A DNA stretch of 18,773 nucleotides from Acidobacteriota bacterium. Its GTDB lineage: Bacteria > Acidobacteriota > Terriglobia > Acidiferrales > UBA7541. The notes under the pieces are model-generated. The model did not search any database and had not been told where the DNA came from. It worked only from the letters and a program-made list of their open reading frames with translations. Positions 1 through 6,605 of the stretch are shown piece after piece (the first letter of the stretch is position 1; every line of letters starts with the position of its first letter). The stretch covers positions 1,328 through 20,100 of the forward strand of contig PKUY01000423.1 of the NCBI GenBank assembly GCA_003131705.1. The letters run 5' to 3'. Position numbers and translations under genes: made by a program.

Positions 1-80
1 TCTAATCGCAACATCCCGTTATTAGAATCCAAGTTAAACTACTGAAAATAAAGGATCGGGACCGTTTCTAATCGCAACAT
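1..80. repeat. 14-bp direct repeat in the thrS leader
   Basis: The 14-mer TCTAATCGCAACAT occurs at 1-14 and again, exactly, at 67-80, a 66-bp period, in the non-coding stretch before thrS. The first copy starts at the window edge, so the repeat may extend left. The DNA between the copies is AT-rich compared with the rest of the window and may carry the thrS promoter, but I see no convincing -35/-10 pair. No T-box or terminator-like leader is visible. Confidence 0.6.
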
Positions 81-121
81 TTTGCAGTGGCGACGAATCG
101 GTTCTCAGCCGAAAAGAGATC

Positions 122-2059
122 ATGGACACCATTCAAATCACGCTGCCGGACGGCGCGACACGCGAAGTACCTAGCGGCACCACTGCGGCACAAATCGCGA
201 CCCAGATTTCCCCGCGCCTCGGCAAGGAAGCGCTCGTCGCGCGCGCCGACGGCGAGCTCGTCGATCTTTCGCGGCCGCTCGACCACAACATCAAGCTTTC
301 GATCCTGACGGCGAAAGATCCCGACGCGGTGCAGGTCTTCCGGCATTCCGCGGCGCATCTCCTGGCCGCCGCCGTGCTCGAGCTCTACCCCCATGTGAAG
401 CTTGGTGTCGGTCCGCCCATTGACACCGGATTTTTTTACGAATTCGTGCGCGAGCAGCCGTTTACGCTCGAGGACCTCGAAAAAATCGAGGCCAAGATGC
501 ACGAGCTCGCGGCGAAGGACGTCCCCAACGAACGCAAGTTGCTCCCGAAAGCCGAAGCACTCGAGCTCTATCGAAAAGCGAATCAGGAATTCAAGTGCGA
601 GCTGATTGAAGAGAAGGCCATCGAGCCGATGGTTTCCTTCTACACCACGGGAAAATTCATCGATTTCTGCCGCGGTCCCCACATCCCCTCAACCGGCCGC
701 ATCAAGGCATTCAAACTGATGAGCGTCGCCGGCGCCTACTGGAAAGGACAGGAAGGCAATCCGCAGATGCAGCGCATCTACGGCGCGTGCTTCGTCGATC
801 AAAAGGAACTCGACGAATATCTTCACAAGCTCGAAGAAGCCAAGCGCCGCGATCATCGCAAACTCGGCACCGATCTCGATCTCTTCAGTATTCAGGACGA
901 AGCCGGCCCCGGCCTGATTTTCTGGCATCCCAAGGGCGCCATCATTCGCCGTGAGATGGAAGACTGGCTCCGCGCGGAGCTCACTCGCCGCGGCTACGAC
1001 TTGGTTTTCACTCCGCACGTGATGCGCCTCGAGCTGTGGAAGACCAGCGGCCACGCAAATTTTTATCGCGAGAACATGTTCGCTCCGATGGAAGTGGAAA
1101 AAGCGGACTATCAGCTCAAGCCCATGAATTGCCCGGGCCACATCCTTATATATAAGTCGCGCCTTCGCAGCTATCGCGAGCTGCCCATCCGTCTCGCTGA
1201 GCTCGGAACCGTATATCGCTACGAGCGTTCCGGCGTGCTTCACGGCCTGCTCCGCGTTCGCGGCTTCACGCAGGACGATGCTCACATCTTCTGCATGCCA
1301 GAGCAAATTGAAAAAGAAGTGCAGGACTGCGTCGAATTCGCCTGGGAAGTTCTCCGCGTCTTCGGCTTCGAGCGCTACGAAGTCGAGCTTTCCGGAGGCG
1401 ATCCTTTGCGCCCGCAGGATTATGCCGGCACACCCGAGGAGTGGAAACACGCCGAGGACGCGCTCACCAACACCCTCAAGCGCATGAACGTGCCGTACAA
1501 ATTCATGCCCGGCGAAGCCGCCTTCTATGGCCCCAAGATTGACGTCAAACTCGTCGACGCGATTGGCCGCCCCTGGCAACTCTCCACCGTGCAGTTCGAT
1601 TTCAACCTGCCGGGGCGCTTCGATTTGGAATATGTCGGCGAAGACGGCTCGCGTCACCAGCCGCTGATGGTGCATCGCGCGCTGTGGGGATCAGTCGAAC
1701 GATTTTTCGGAGTTCTCATCGAGCAGTACGCGGGGGCATTCCCCGCTTGGCTCGCGCCGGTGCAGGCTTCGGTCCTGCCCGTCAGCGGAAAATTCGAGGA
1801 ATACGCGAAGCAGGTCACGCAGCAGCTCAAAGATGCGGGCATTCGCGTCCATCTCGATGATCGCAACGAAAAGCTGCAAGCGAAAATTCGCGACGCGCAG
1901 CTTCAAAAAATTCCCTACATGCTGATCCTCGGCGGAAAAGAAGTTGAGGCGAACACCGTCGCCGTCCGCCATCGCGCCAAGGGAGATCTCGGCCCACGCT
2001 CGCTCGATCAGTTTATCGCCGACCTAAAGTCGGAGATCAATTCACGCGCGGCCGTTTAA
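122..2059 (+). CDS. thrS: Threonyl-tRNA synthetase
   Basis: Cytoplasmic class II aminoacyl-tRNA synthetase that charges tRNA-Thr and removes mis-attached serine. At 645 aa it is full length for the bacterial form. An N-terminal TGS domain spans about residues 1-62. The editing domain shows its HxxxH pair (H75, H79) and the CRGPH motif (C183, H187). The catalytic core has zinc ligands in MNCPGH (C337), QDDAH (H388) and MVHRALWGS (H518), matching C334/H385/H511 of the E. coli enzyme. Motif 2 is recognisable near RVRGFTQDDAH and motif 3 near the HRALWGSVERF segment. The anticodon-binding domain occupies about the last 100 residues. ATG at 122 is preceded by a purine-rich GAAAAGAGA, and the N-terminus fits the TGS domain start. 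The next gene begins 3 nt after the stop, so the two are probably cotranscribed. Identification is secure. Confidence 0.98.
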   Translation: MDTIQITLPDGATREVPSGTTAAQIATQISPRLGKEALVARADGELVDLSRPLDHNIKLSILTAKDPDAVQVFRHSAAHLLAAAVLELYPHVKLGVGPPIDTGFFYEFVREQPFTLEDLEKIEAKMHELAAKDVPNERKLLPKAEALELYRKANQEFKCELIEEKAIEPMVSFYTTGKFIDFCRGPHIPSTGRIKAFKLMSVAGAYWKGQEGNPQMQRIYGACFVDQKELDEYLHKLEEAKRRDHRKLGTDLDLFSIQDEAGPGLIFWHPKGAIIRREMEDWLRAELTRRGYDLVFTPHVMRLELWKTSGHANFYRENMFAPMEVEKADYQLKPMNCPGHILIYKSRLRSYRELPIRLAELGTVYRYERSGVLHGLLRVRGFTQDDAHIFCMPEQIEKEVQDCVEFAWEVLRVFGFERYEVELSGGDPLRPQDYAGTPEEWKHAEDALTNTLKRMNVPYKFMPGEAAFYGPKIDVKLVDAIGRPWQLSTVQFDFNLPGRFDLEYVGEDGSRHQPLMVHRALWGSVERFFGVLIEQYAGAFPAWLAPVQASVLPVSGKFEEYAKQVTQQLKDAGIRVHLDDRNEKLQAKIRDAQLQKIPYMLILGGKEVEANTVAVRHRAKGDLGPRSLDQFIADLKSEINSRAAV

Positions 2060-2062
2060 TCG

Positions 2063-2725
2063 ATGAGTGGCGGGAAAATGAAATTCTCAACCGTGAAACG
2101 CGTTGCGGTATGCGTTGGGCTGGGATGCGTCGGACTCACGATCATCCCACTGCTCGCAACTGGCTTGTCAGCGCGACCTCAAACGCAATCCGACCGTGAC
2201 TGGACGGCGAAAAACTTCCCCGCTGTTTTCGATCAGCTTTTTTCCATCCGGCAAGCGGAAAGCGACTTCATCGCTGTCCGCGCTCACAAAGGCGGCGACA
2301 GCGACATGCCCGAATTCTCGTTCGTCCTCGAAAATACTCAGAGCGGTCGCTCGATCCGCGCCACGCTTCGCGAAGCGCAAGGCTCGTCGCTCTACCAGCA
2401 GCTGGTGGCGCTGCATTCCTCGGCGCCTTCGAAGTCACCCGAAGAATTGAAGCTCGAGCTGAAAATCCAGACCTGGACGTTTTCCGTGGACCAGTGCCCG
2501 GCGATCGCAGCCCAGTTCCAGGCCTTCAACAATATTGAGTTCGTGCGCCCACGGGACGATGATCCCATCGACGAGCATCCCATCCTTTACCAATTCCACG
2601 AATCCGTTGGAGGCGGCGATTCCGAAGTCACCGAGTTCGTCGAGTCCCGCGCCTTCCCTCGCTGGGCCAATGCCACCCGCAAAGCTCTCGACGCCTGCGC
2701 CGCTTCCGCCCCAGGTAGCACATGA
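2063..2725 (+). CDS. Secreted protein of unknown function downstream of thrS
   Basis: I do not recognise a family. The 220-aa product begins with a short basic stretch and a hydrophobic segment (about residues 11-33, VAVCVGLGCVGLTIIPLLAT) ending near LSARP, consistent with a Sec signal peptide, so the mature protein is probably periplasmic or extracellular. The remainder is soluble, mixed alpha/beta in character, and acidic near the DDDPIDEHP stretch. ATG at 2063 lies 3 nt after the thrS stop. An alternative ATG at 2078 (MKFSTVKR) follows GGCGGGAAA and gives a more typical signal-peptide start. The tight spacing suggests cotranscription with thrS, but nothing in the sequence ties its function to tRNA charging. 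Third-position GC and aligned codon structure make it a believable gene. Confidence 0.75.
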   Translation: MSGGKMKFSTVKRVAVCVGLGCVGLTIIPLLATGLSARPQTQSDRDWTAKNFPAVFDQLFSIRQAESDFIAVRAHKGGDSDMPEFSFVLENTQSGRSIRATLREAQGSSLYQQLVALHSSAPSKSPEELKLELKIQTWTFSVDQCPAIAAQFQAFNNIEFVRPRDDDPIDEHPILYQFHESVGGGDSEVTEFVESRAFPRWANATRKALDACAASAPGST

Positions 2726-2866
2726 GAATGAAGGTCCCGGACAGTAATTGTGGAGGGGATTCGCTGCCGGCGCACTTGTGCTTATATCATTGTTGGACCT
2801 TCTGGAACGGCCTCAGTCTCCCGCCCTGAGACACGTGATCAGCTTGATGGTGGTTGAATTACAGTA

Positions 2867-2897
2867 TTGCGGGCGAGCGGCGCAGCCGTGCTATACT
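2867..2897 (+). promoter_or_regulatory. Candidate promoter for infC-rpmI
   Basis: TATACT at 2892-2897 is preceded by TGC, making an extended -10 element. A weak -35-like TTGCGG at 2867-2872 sits 19 nt upstream, longer than ideal, so the extended -10 would carry most of the signal. It would give a leader of about 85 nt before the infC start. No start-site data are available, so this is inference from motif match and position. Confidence 0.45.
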
Positions 2898-2977
2898 TTC
2901 CGCCCTGTCGCTCTGAGTTGTCTTTTCTACACTCCGAGCGAGGGTAAGCGGGCGGCGAAACAAGTTGGGTGCGCCCG

Positions 2978-2992
2978 GGAGGTGGGTTTATC
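2978..2992 (+). promoter_or_regulatory. Strong Shine-Dalgarno and AUC start codon of infC
   Basis: A perfect GGAGGT (2978-2983) is followed after 6 nt by ATC at 2990-2992, in frame with the IF3 coding sequence. No ATG, GTG or TTG stands at the proper distance from this site. The in-frame GTG at 2969 lies upstream of the Shine-Dalgarno and has no good ribosome-binding site of its own. Known biology: infC genes often start at rare AUU-type codons (E. coli uses AUU), which lets IF3 repress its own translation. Confidence 0.7.
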
Positions 2993-3571
2993 GCAGAACG
3001 GGGTGGAGCTCCTGGCCTTCGGGTCAACGAGCGTATTCGAGCTCGTGAAGTTCGTGTGGTGGATGAAGCAGGGAATCAGCTAGGTGTGATGACGCTGTTC
3101 GACGCCATGAAGGCCGCGCGTGAAGCAGGCTTGGACGTCGTCGAAATCTCCCCGAGCGCCGTGCCGCCGGTCTGCAAGCTCGTCGATTACGGCAAGTTTC
3201 TCTACGAGCAAAGCAAGAAGGCCCACGAAGCCAAGAAGCATCAGAAGAGCTCGCATATTAAGGAAGTGAAGTTCCGTCCTTCCACTGCCGAGCACGATTA
3301 CCAAGTCCGGAAGAACCAGATCATTCGGTTCCTGGGCGAGGGATACAAAGTAAAGGCCATGATTTTCCATCGCGGCCGCGAGATGGCCCACCAGGACGTC
3401 GGCCGCGGCAAGATGGATCGCCTTCTTAAGGACATCATGGACCACGCACTGGTCGAATTCGGACCGCGGATGGAAGCCAACATCCTGCTCGCGCTACTGG
3501 CCCCGAAAAAGGGAGCAAGCACCGCGGCGCCGGCGCGACCCGCGCAATCTGCGGCGGGCGGCCAAGCCTGA
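2990..3571 (+). CDS. infC: Translation initiation factor IF-3
   Basis: Binds the 30S subunit, keeps it apart from 50S and checks the start codon. The family signature begins at VNERIRAREVRVVDEAGNQLGVM and continues with the N-domain (DVVEISPSAVPPVCKLVDYGKF), the lysine-rich linker and the C-domain (KEVKFRPSTAEHDYQVR, then FLGEGYKVKAMIFHRGREM). An Ala/Pro-rich tail ends the protein. With an AUC start at 2990 it is 193 aa. An open frame continues upstream to a GTG at 2969 (200 aa), but the ribosome-binding site supports 2990. rpmI follows after 20 nt, the classic infC-rpmI arrangement. The AUC start implies autoregulation by start-codon discrimination, as in E. coli; that is inference for this organism. 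Gene identity is secure and start choice is moderately sure. Confidence 0.96.
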   Translation: MAERGGAPGLRVNERIRAREVRVVDEAGNQLGVMTLFDAMKAAREAGLDVVEISPSAVPPVCKLVDYGKFLYEQSKKAHEAKKHQKSSHIKEVKFRPSTAEHDYQVRKNQIIRFLGEGYKVKAMIFHRGREMAHQDVGRGKMDRLLKDIMDHALVEFGPRMEANILLALLAPKKGASTAAPARPAQSAAGGQA

Positions 3572-3591
3572 AAATTTAGGAAGAGGAAATT

Positions 3592-3807
3592 GTGAAGAAG
3601 AACAAGAAAATGAAGTTGAAGACGCACCGGGGCGCGGCGAAGCGCTTCAAGATTACGTCCACCGGGAAAGTGATGCGCTGGCATTCCGGCAAGCGCCACC
3701 TTCTCGGCACGAAAAAGCCTCGCCGCCAGCGCAAGTTGTCCGGTAAAGTTCAGGTGAATCCCGCGGATGTGCCGAACGTGCGTCTCGCGCTTCCCTACGG
3801 AATTTAG
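3592..3807 (+). CDS. rpmI: 50S ribosomal protein bL35
   Basis: Small basic protein of the large ribosomal subunit. The family signature [15 protein letters not shown] is present near the N-terminus, followed by the [18 protein letters not shown] segment. From the GTG at 3592, preceded by AGGAAGAGGAAATT (a good Shine-Dalgarno), the protein has 71 aa with a Lys-rich extension MKKNKK. An ATG at 3610 would give 65 aa, the usual bL35 length, so the true start is uncertain. It lies 20 nt after infC and is probably cotranscribed with it. The gap to rplT is unusually long and structured, see the entry for 3808-4086. Confidence 0.95.
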   Translation: MKKNKKMKLKTHRGAAKRFKITSTGKVMRWHSGKRHLLGTKKPRRQRKLSGKVQVNPADVPNVRLALPYGI

Positions 3808-4086
3808 TTTTTTCGAGCTTTTCTGAGCTTGGCAGAGCGTTACGGGTGCCTGCCGGCCGGTTGCCCTGAGTTCGCTGGGGCATTTTGCAGTACCACGAGG
3901 CAAACCCGTCGTGCTTCCCGTGGGTTTTTGCGGGTAGCCTGACCGCGTTTGTCTCCCCGTTGAATTTTAGAACATTATACAAATAAGAAAAAGGGTTCGT
4001 CGCGAGAACGCTAAATCTTGGCCACGCGATATCTGCTGTTTTGAATTTGAGAGCGCCTTCGAGGCGCGCACGAGGAGACGAGAAAC
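3808..4086 (+). promoter_or_regulatory. Structured gap between rpmI and rplT
   Basis: This 279-nt non-coding gap separates two genes that are normally tightly linked. It holds a terminator-like hairpin, AAACCC (3902-3907) pairing with GGGTTT (3922-3927) and running into five T residues (3925-3929). Overlapping alternatives are CACGA (3894-3898) with TCGTG (3909-3913) and CCACG (3893-3897) with CGTGG (3919-3923). An AT-rich stretch around 3961-3990 could hold a promoter for rplT, but TTGAAT and TATACA there are only 10 nt apart. A GC hairpin (4053-4067, GCGCCTTCGAGGCGC) lies just before the rplT ribosome-binding site GAGGAG (4072-4077). Competing hairpins plus a leader hairpin would fit attenuation or ribosomal-protein autoregulation, which is inference only. 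Confidence 0.4.
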
Positions 4087-4476
4087 ATGGCTCGAGTTAA
4101 ACGCGGTACAAAGCGTCGCGCACGGCGCAAAAAGCTGCTGAAACACGCGAAGGGATTTTTTCTCACCAAGGGAAAGCTCTTCCGGTCGGCAAAAGAAGCG
4201 GTGAACCGCTCGCTGCGGTACACCTATCGCGACCGCCGCACGCGAAAGCGCGATTACCGCACGCTGTGGATTCAGCGCATCGGCGCCGCGGCGCGCGCGA
4301 ACGGCACCACCTACAGCCAATTGATTCACGGGCTGAAGGCGGCAGGCATTGACCTCGACCGGAAGATTTTGGCGGATCTCGCCGTACGCGATGCCGAAGG
4401 TTTTTCGGCGTTGGTTACATCGGCGAAGCAGCACGTGAAGGCTGCGCCCGCCGCGACGCCGCAAACCGCGGCCTAG
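4087..4476 (+). CDS. rplT: 50S ribosomal protein bL20
   Basis: Early-assembly large-subunit protein that binds 23S rRNA. The N-terminus [19 protein letters not shown] and the following [18 protein letters not shown] and [19 protein letters not shown] segments are diagnostic. At 129 aa it is about ten residues longer than typical because of an Ala/Pro-rich C-terminal tail ([11 protein letters not shown]). ATG at 4087 follows GAGGAG at 9-nt spacing. In many bacteria bL20 represses its own operon by binding the mRNA; the hairpins upstream make that possible here but nothing proves it. No U-tract terminator is evident after the gene. Confidence 0.97.
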   Translation: MARVKRGTKRRARRKKLLKHAKGFFLTKGKLFRSAKEAVNRSLRYTYRDRRTRKRDYRTLWIQRIGAAARANGTTYSQLIHGLKAAGIDLDRKILADLAVRDAEGFSALVTSAKQHVKAAPAATPQTAA

Positions 4477-4517
4477 CGCGCTGCAATCCCGTGTAGTATT
4501 GGCACCGTTCCTGTAGG

Positions 4518-4539
4518 TCACCCCGGTTCGCCCGGGTGA
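4518..4539. other. Stem-loop downstream of rplT
   Basis: TCACCC pairs with GGGTGA, followed by a C-C mismatch and GG/CC closing a TTCG tetraloop. No T-run follows, so it may be a transcript 3' end stabiliser or a weak terminator rather than a canonical intrinsic terminator. Confidence 0.4.
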
Positions 4540-4562
4540 GCTTTGCGCAGCTGAATGAAATC

Positions 4563-4599
4563 CTCGGGTCTTACGACATGAGACGTCGCAAGACCCGAG
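4563..4599. repeat. Long imperfect palindrome (REP-like)
   Basis: CTCGGGTCTT (4563-4572) pairs perfectly with AAGACCCGAG (4590-4599). After one mismatch, CGAC (4574-4577) pairs with GTCG (4585-4588), leaving a 7-nt loop. No T-run follows. The form (symmetrical, intergenic, next to a second palindrome) resembles dispersed REP-type elements; copy number cannot be seen from this window. Confidence 0.55.
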
Positions 4600-4610
4600 C
4601 TACATTGAAA

Positions 4611-4635
4611 TAGGCACGGCGCGCCGTGCCCCTAC
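4611..4635. repeat. GC-rich palindrome abutting the pheS start (REP-like)
   Basis: GGCACGGCGCGCCGTGCC at 4613-4630 is a perfect 18-bp palindrome. Flanking TA on the left and CCCTA on the right extend the pairing if two bases bulge. It ends about 10 nt before the pheS TTG start, where a ribosome-binding site would be expected. I read it as a dispersed palindromic repeat. A genome-wide count would decide. Confidence 0.6.
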
Positions 4636-4644
4636 TGAAAAACT

Positions 4645-5748
4645 TTGCCTGACAAACCAGTCGTCGAGCGAAAACTTTCCGAGTTGGGTGATACAACGCC
4701 CGAAAGGGTTGTGGCGCGTTTCGCGGAAGTGCGCGAAGAATTCGACAGGCAAGCCGTCACGCATTCCAACGATCCGGAAAGCTGGCGGTTATTTGTTATC
4801 TACTGGACCGGCCGCAAGTCCGGCGTCCTCTCGCAAATCACCGATAATTGGCTAAAACCCGCTTCAAAAGAACTAAAGCCTATCGTCGGGCAGGAATTGA
4901 ACAAGCTCAAAACGCACGTCGAAGCGACGCTCGAAGAAAAGCGTAAAGAAATCGAAGCTGTGGCGGAGCAGTCTGCGGCCGCGCGCGATCAGATCGATCT
5001 TTCGCTGCCGGGCGTGGAGCGCGCCATTGGCACGCGTCACCTGATTCGCCAGACATTCGAAGAATTGCAGCGCATTTTCCTTTCTATCGGTTTTCGGGTC
5101 GTCGAAGGGCCGGAGATCGAGACTCCTTACTACAATTTCGAAGCCCTCAACATCCCCGAGCACCATCCCGCGCGCGACAACATGGACACGTTTTACATCG
5201 AAGGCTCGCGCGGCGGGCATTTGCTGCGTACGCACACTTCGCCGATGCAAATTCGCACGATGGAAAAAGAAAAGCCGCCGGTGCGTATCATCGTTCCGGG
5301 AAAAGTGTATCGCCGCGACAATCCAGACTCGACCCACGGCTATATGTTTCACCAGATCGAAGGCCTGGCCGTCGATACTGACATCACCTTCTGCGATTTC
5401 AAGGGCACGGTTGAATATTTCGTACGCGAATTCCTGGGTCCGCAGGTGAAGACGCGACTCCGGCCCAGCTATTTTCCTTTCACCGAGCCTTCGGCGGAAG
5501 TGGACGCGACCTGCCACATCTGCGGCGGCAGTGGTTGCCGCGTATGCAAATCCTCCGGCTGGATCGAAGTGTTCGGCGCGGGCATGGTGAATCCGACGGT
5601 GTACGGGTTCGTGAATTACGATCCGGAAAAACTTTCAGGCTTCGCGTTCGGTTTGGGCGTGGATCGTCTGGCGATGATGAAGTACGGGATCAGCGAACTT
5701 CCGCTGCTCTTTCAGAACGACGTTCGCTTCTTGCGGCAATTTCCGTGA
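4645..5748 (+). CDS. pheS: Phenylalanyl-tRNA synthetase alpha subunit
   Basis: Catalytic subunit of the alpha2-beta2 PheRS that charges tRNA-Phe in the cytoplasm. The N-terminal coiled-coil arm is followed by the class II core: LRTHTSPMQIRTM, RRDNPDSTHGYMFHQIEG, FTEPSAEVD and the motif 3 segment GFAFGLGVDRLAMMKYGI. Four cysteines (C290, C293, C298, C301) form a CxxC-x4-CxxC site seen in many PheS proteins. At 367 aa it is somewhat long, mainly at the N-terminus. The TTG at 4645 has no clear Shine-Dalgarno, and a palindrome ends just upstream. A GTG at 4711 is in frame but has a poorly placed purine run. The start is therefore uncertain, though the family call is secure. pheT lies downstream after an intervening methyltransferase gene. 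Confidence 0.97.
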   Translation: MPDKPVVERKLSELGDTTPERVVARFAEVREEFDRQAVTHSNDPESWRLFVIYWTGRKSGVLSQITDNWLKPASKELKPIVGQELNKLKTHVEATLEEKRKEIEAVAEQSAAARDQIDLSLPGVERAIGTRHLIRQTFEELQRIFLSIGFRVVEGPEIETPYYNFEALNIPEHHPARDNMDTFYIEGSRGGHLLRTHTSPMQIRTMEKEKPPVRIIVPGKVYRRDNPDSTHGYMFHQIEGLAVDTDITFCDFKGTVEYFVREFLGPQVKTRLRPSYFPFTEPSAEVDATCHICGGSGCRVCKSSGWIEVFGAGMVNPTVYGFVNYDPEKLSGFAFGLGVDRLAMMKYGISELPLLFQNDVRFLRQFP

Positions 5749-5789
5749 CGAATCCCGCGAGGATCGGCGTGTTTCGCAGAGACGCAGAG

Positions 5790-6605
5790 ATGAAGATGAA
5801 AGTACTGGCGACCGACCCGAAGGAACGGTTCTCAAATCGCGTGGACGATTACGTCCGGTATCGACCGGGGTATCCGCGCGCGATTCCGGATGTGCTGCGC
5901 GATGAATGCGGCCTTGTGCAGGAATCCATTGTCGCGGATATCGGTTCCGGCACCGGGATTCTTACGCAGCTTTTTCTCGAGAACGGCAATTTAGTTTACG
6001 GCGTCGAGCCAAACTCCGCGATGCGGCAAGCGGGCGAAGAATTCTTGCGGAAGTATTCTCGGTTTCGCAGCGTAACGGGATCGGCCGAAGCGAGCACTCT
6101 GCCGGACGCGAGCGTTGACCTGATCGTCGCAGGACAAGCGTTTCACTGGTTCGAGCGCGCGGCGTCGCGCCGCGAGTTCGCGCACATTTTGAAGCCGCAC
6201 GGCTGGCTTGCGCTGATCTGGAACGAGCGCGACGTGAACTCCTCGGCGTTTATGCGCGATTACGAACTTCTGTTGCAGCGGCACGGCAGTGACTATTTGA
6301 AAGTTCAGCACGTGTACTCCGAACAGGCAAAGCTTGATGAATTTTTCGCGCCCAGCGAAGTCCGCGAGCGGGAGTTTCAGAATCGGCAAGTGGTCAATTG
6401 GGACGGCATGAAGGGCCGGCTGATGAGCGCGTCCTACGCACCGAAACCCGGCGAAGCTGGTTATGAGGCGATGCTCGAGGATTTCGAAAAACTTTTCGCC
6501 GCACATCAGAATGATGGCCGCGTGACGATTCGCTATCGCACGTGCCTCTACTGGGGAAGGCTCGAGCCGCAATCTGATGGAATCACAGGTCGAAAACAGG
6601 AATGA
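5790..6605 (+). CDS. Class I SAM-dependent methyltransferase between pheS and pheT
   Basis: Predicted soluble methyltransferase of unknown substrate. Motif I VADIGSGTG (residues 48-56) binds S-adenosylmethionine, the acidic residue ending strand 2 is E73 in GVEPNSAM, and AGQAFHWF (about 114-121) is typical of the UbiE/Crg1/trans-aconitate-methyltransferase-like superfamily. The N-terminal DPKERFSNRVDDYVRYRPGYP stretch is also usual in that group. From ATG 5790 it has 271 aa. An in-frame GTG at 5769 follows GCGAGGA at 5-nt spacing and could be the real start, and ATG 5796 is a third option. The frame stays open far upstream inside pheS, but in the wrong frame for PheS. Its stop TGA overlaps the pheT ATG (ATGA, 6602-6605), so pheT translation is probably coupled to it. 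It could modify PheRS, tRNA or an unrelated small molecule; the sequence does not say which. Confidence 0.9.
   Translation: MKMKVLATDPKERFSNRVDDYVRYRPGYPRAIPDVLRDECGLVQESIVADIGSGTGILTQLFLENGNLVYGVEPNSAMRQAGEEFLRKYSRFRSVTGSAEASTLPDASVDLIVAGQAFHWFERAASRREFAHILKPHGWLALIWNERDVNSSAFMRDYELLLQRHGSDYLKVQHVYSEQAKLDEFFAPSEVREREFQNRQVVNWDGMKGRLMSASYAPKPGEAGYEAMLEDFEKLFAAHQNDGRVTIRYRTCLYWGRLEPQSDGITGRKQE

Noticed and set aside
689..1675. A 328-codon minus-strand frame
   Set aside because: It is antisense to the thrS catalytic core, which has all its class II motifs and zinc ligands.
2748..3083. A 111-codon plus-strand frame across the infC leader and 5' end
   Set aside because: It overlaps infC in another frame, covers the promoter and Shine-Dalgarno, and has no family resemblance.
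3960..3981. TTGAAT and TATACA as a promoter for rplT
   Set aside because: The spacing of 10 nt is far too short for a sigma70-type promoter. The AT-rich stretch may still hold one, but I cannot place it.
4518..4539. Intrinsic terminator after rplT
   Set aside because: The stem is good, but no run of T follows and the next bases are GC-mixed, so I recorded it only as a stem-loop.
5535..5789. Upstream extension of the methyltransferase frame into pheS
   Set aside because: This part overlaps the PheS catalytic core in another frame and shows no methyltransferase similarity. The gene should start at 5769, 5790 or 5796.
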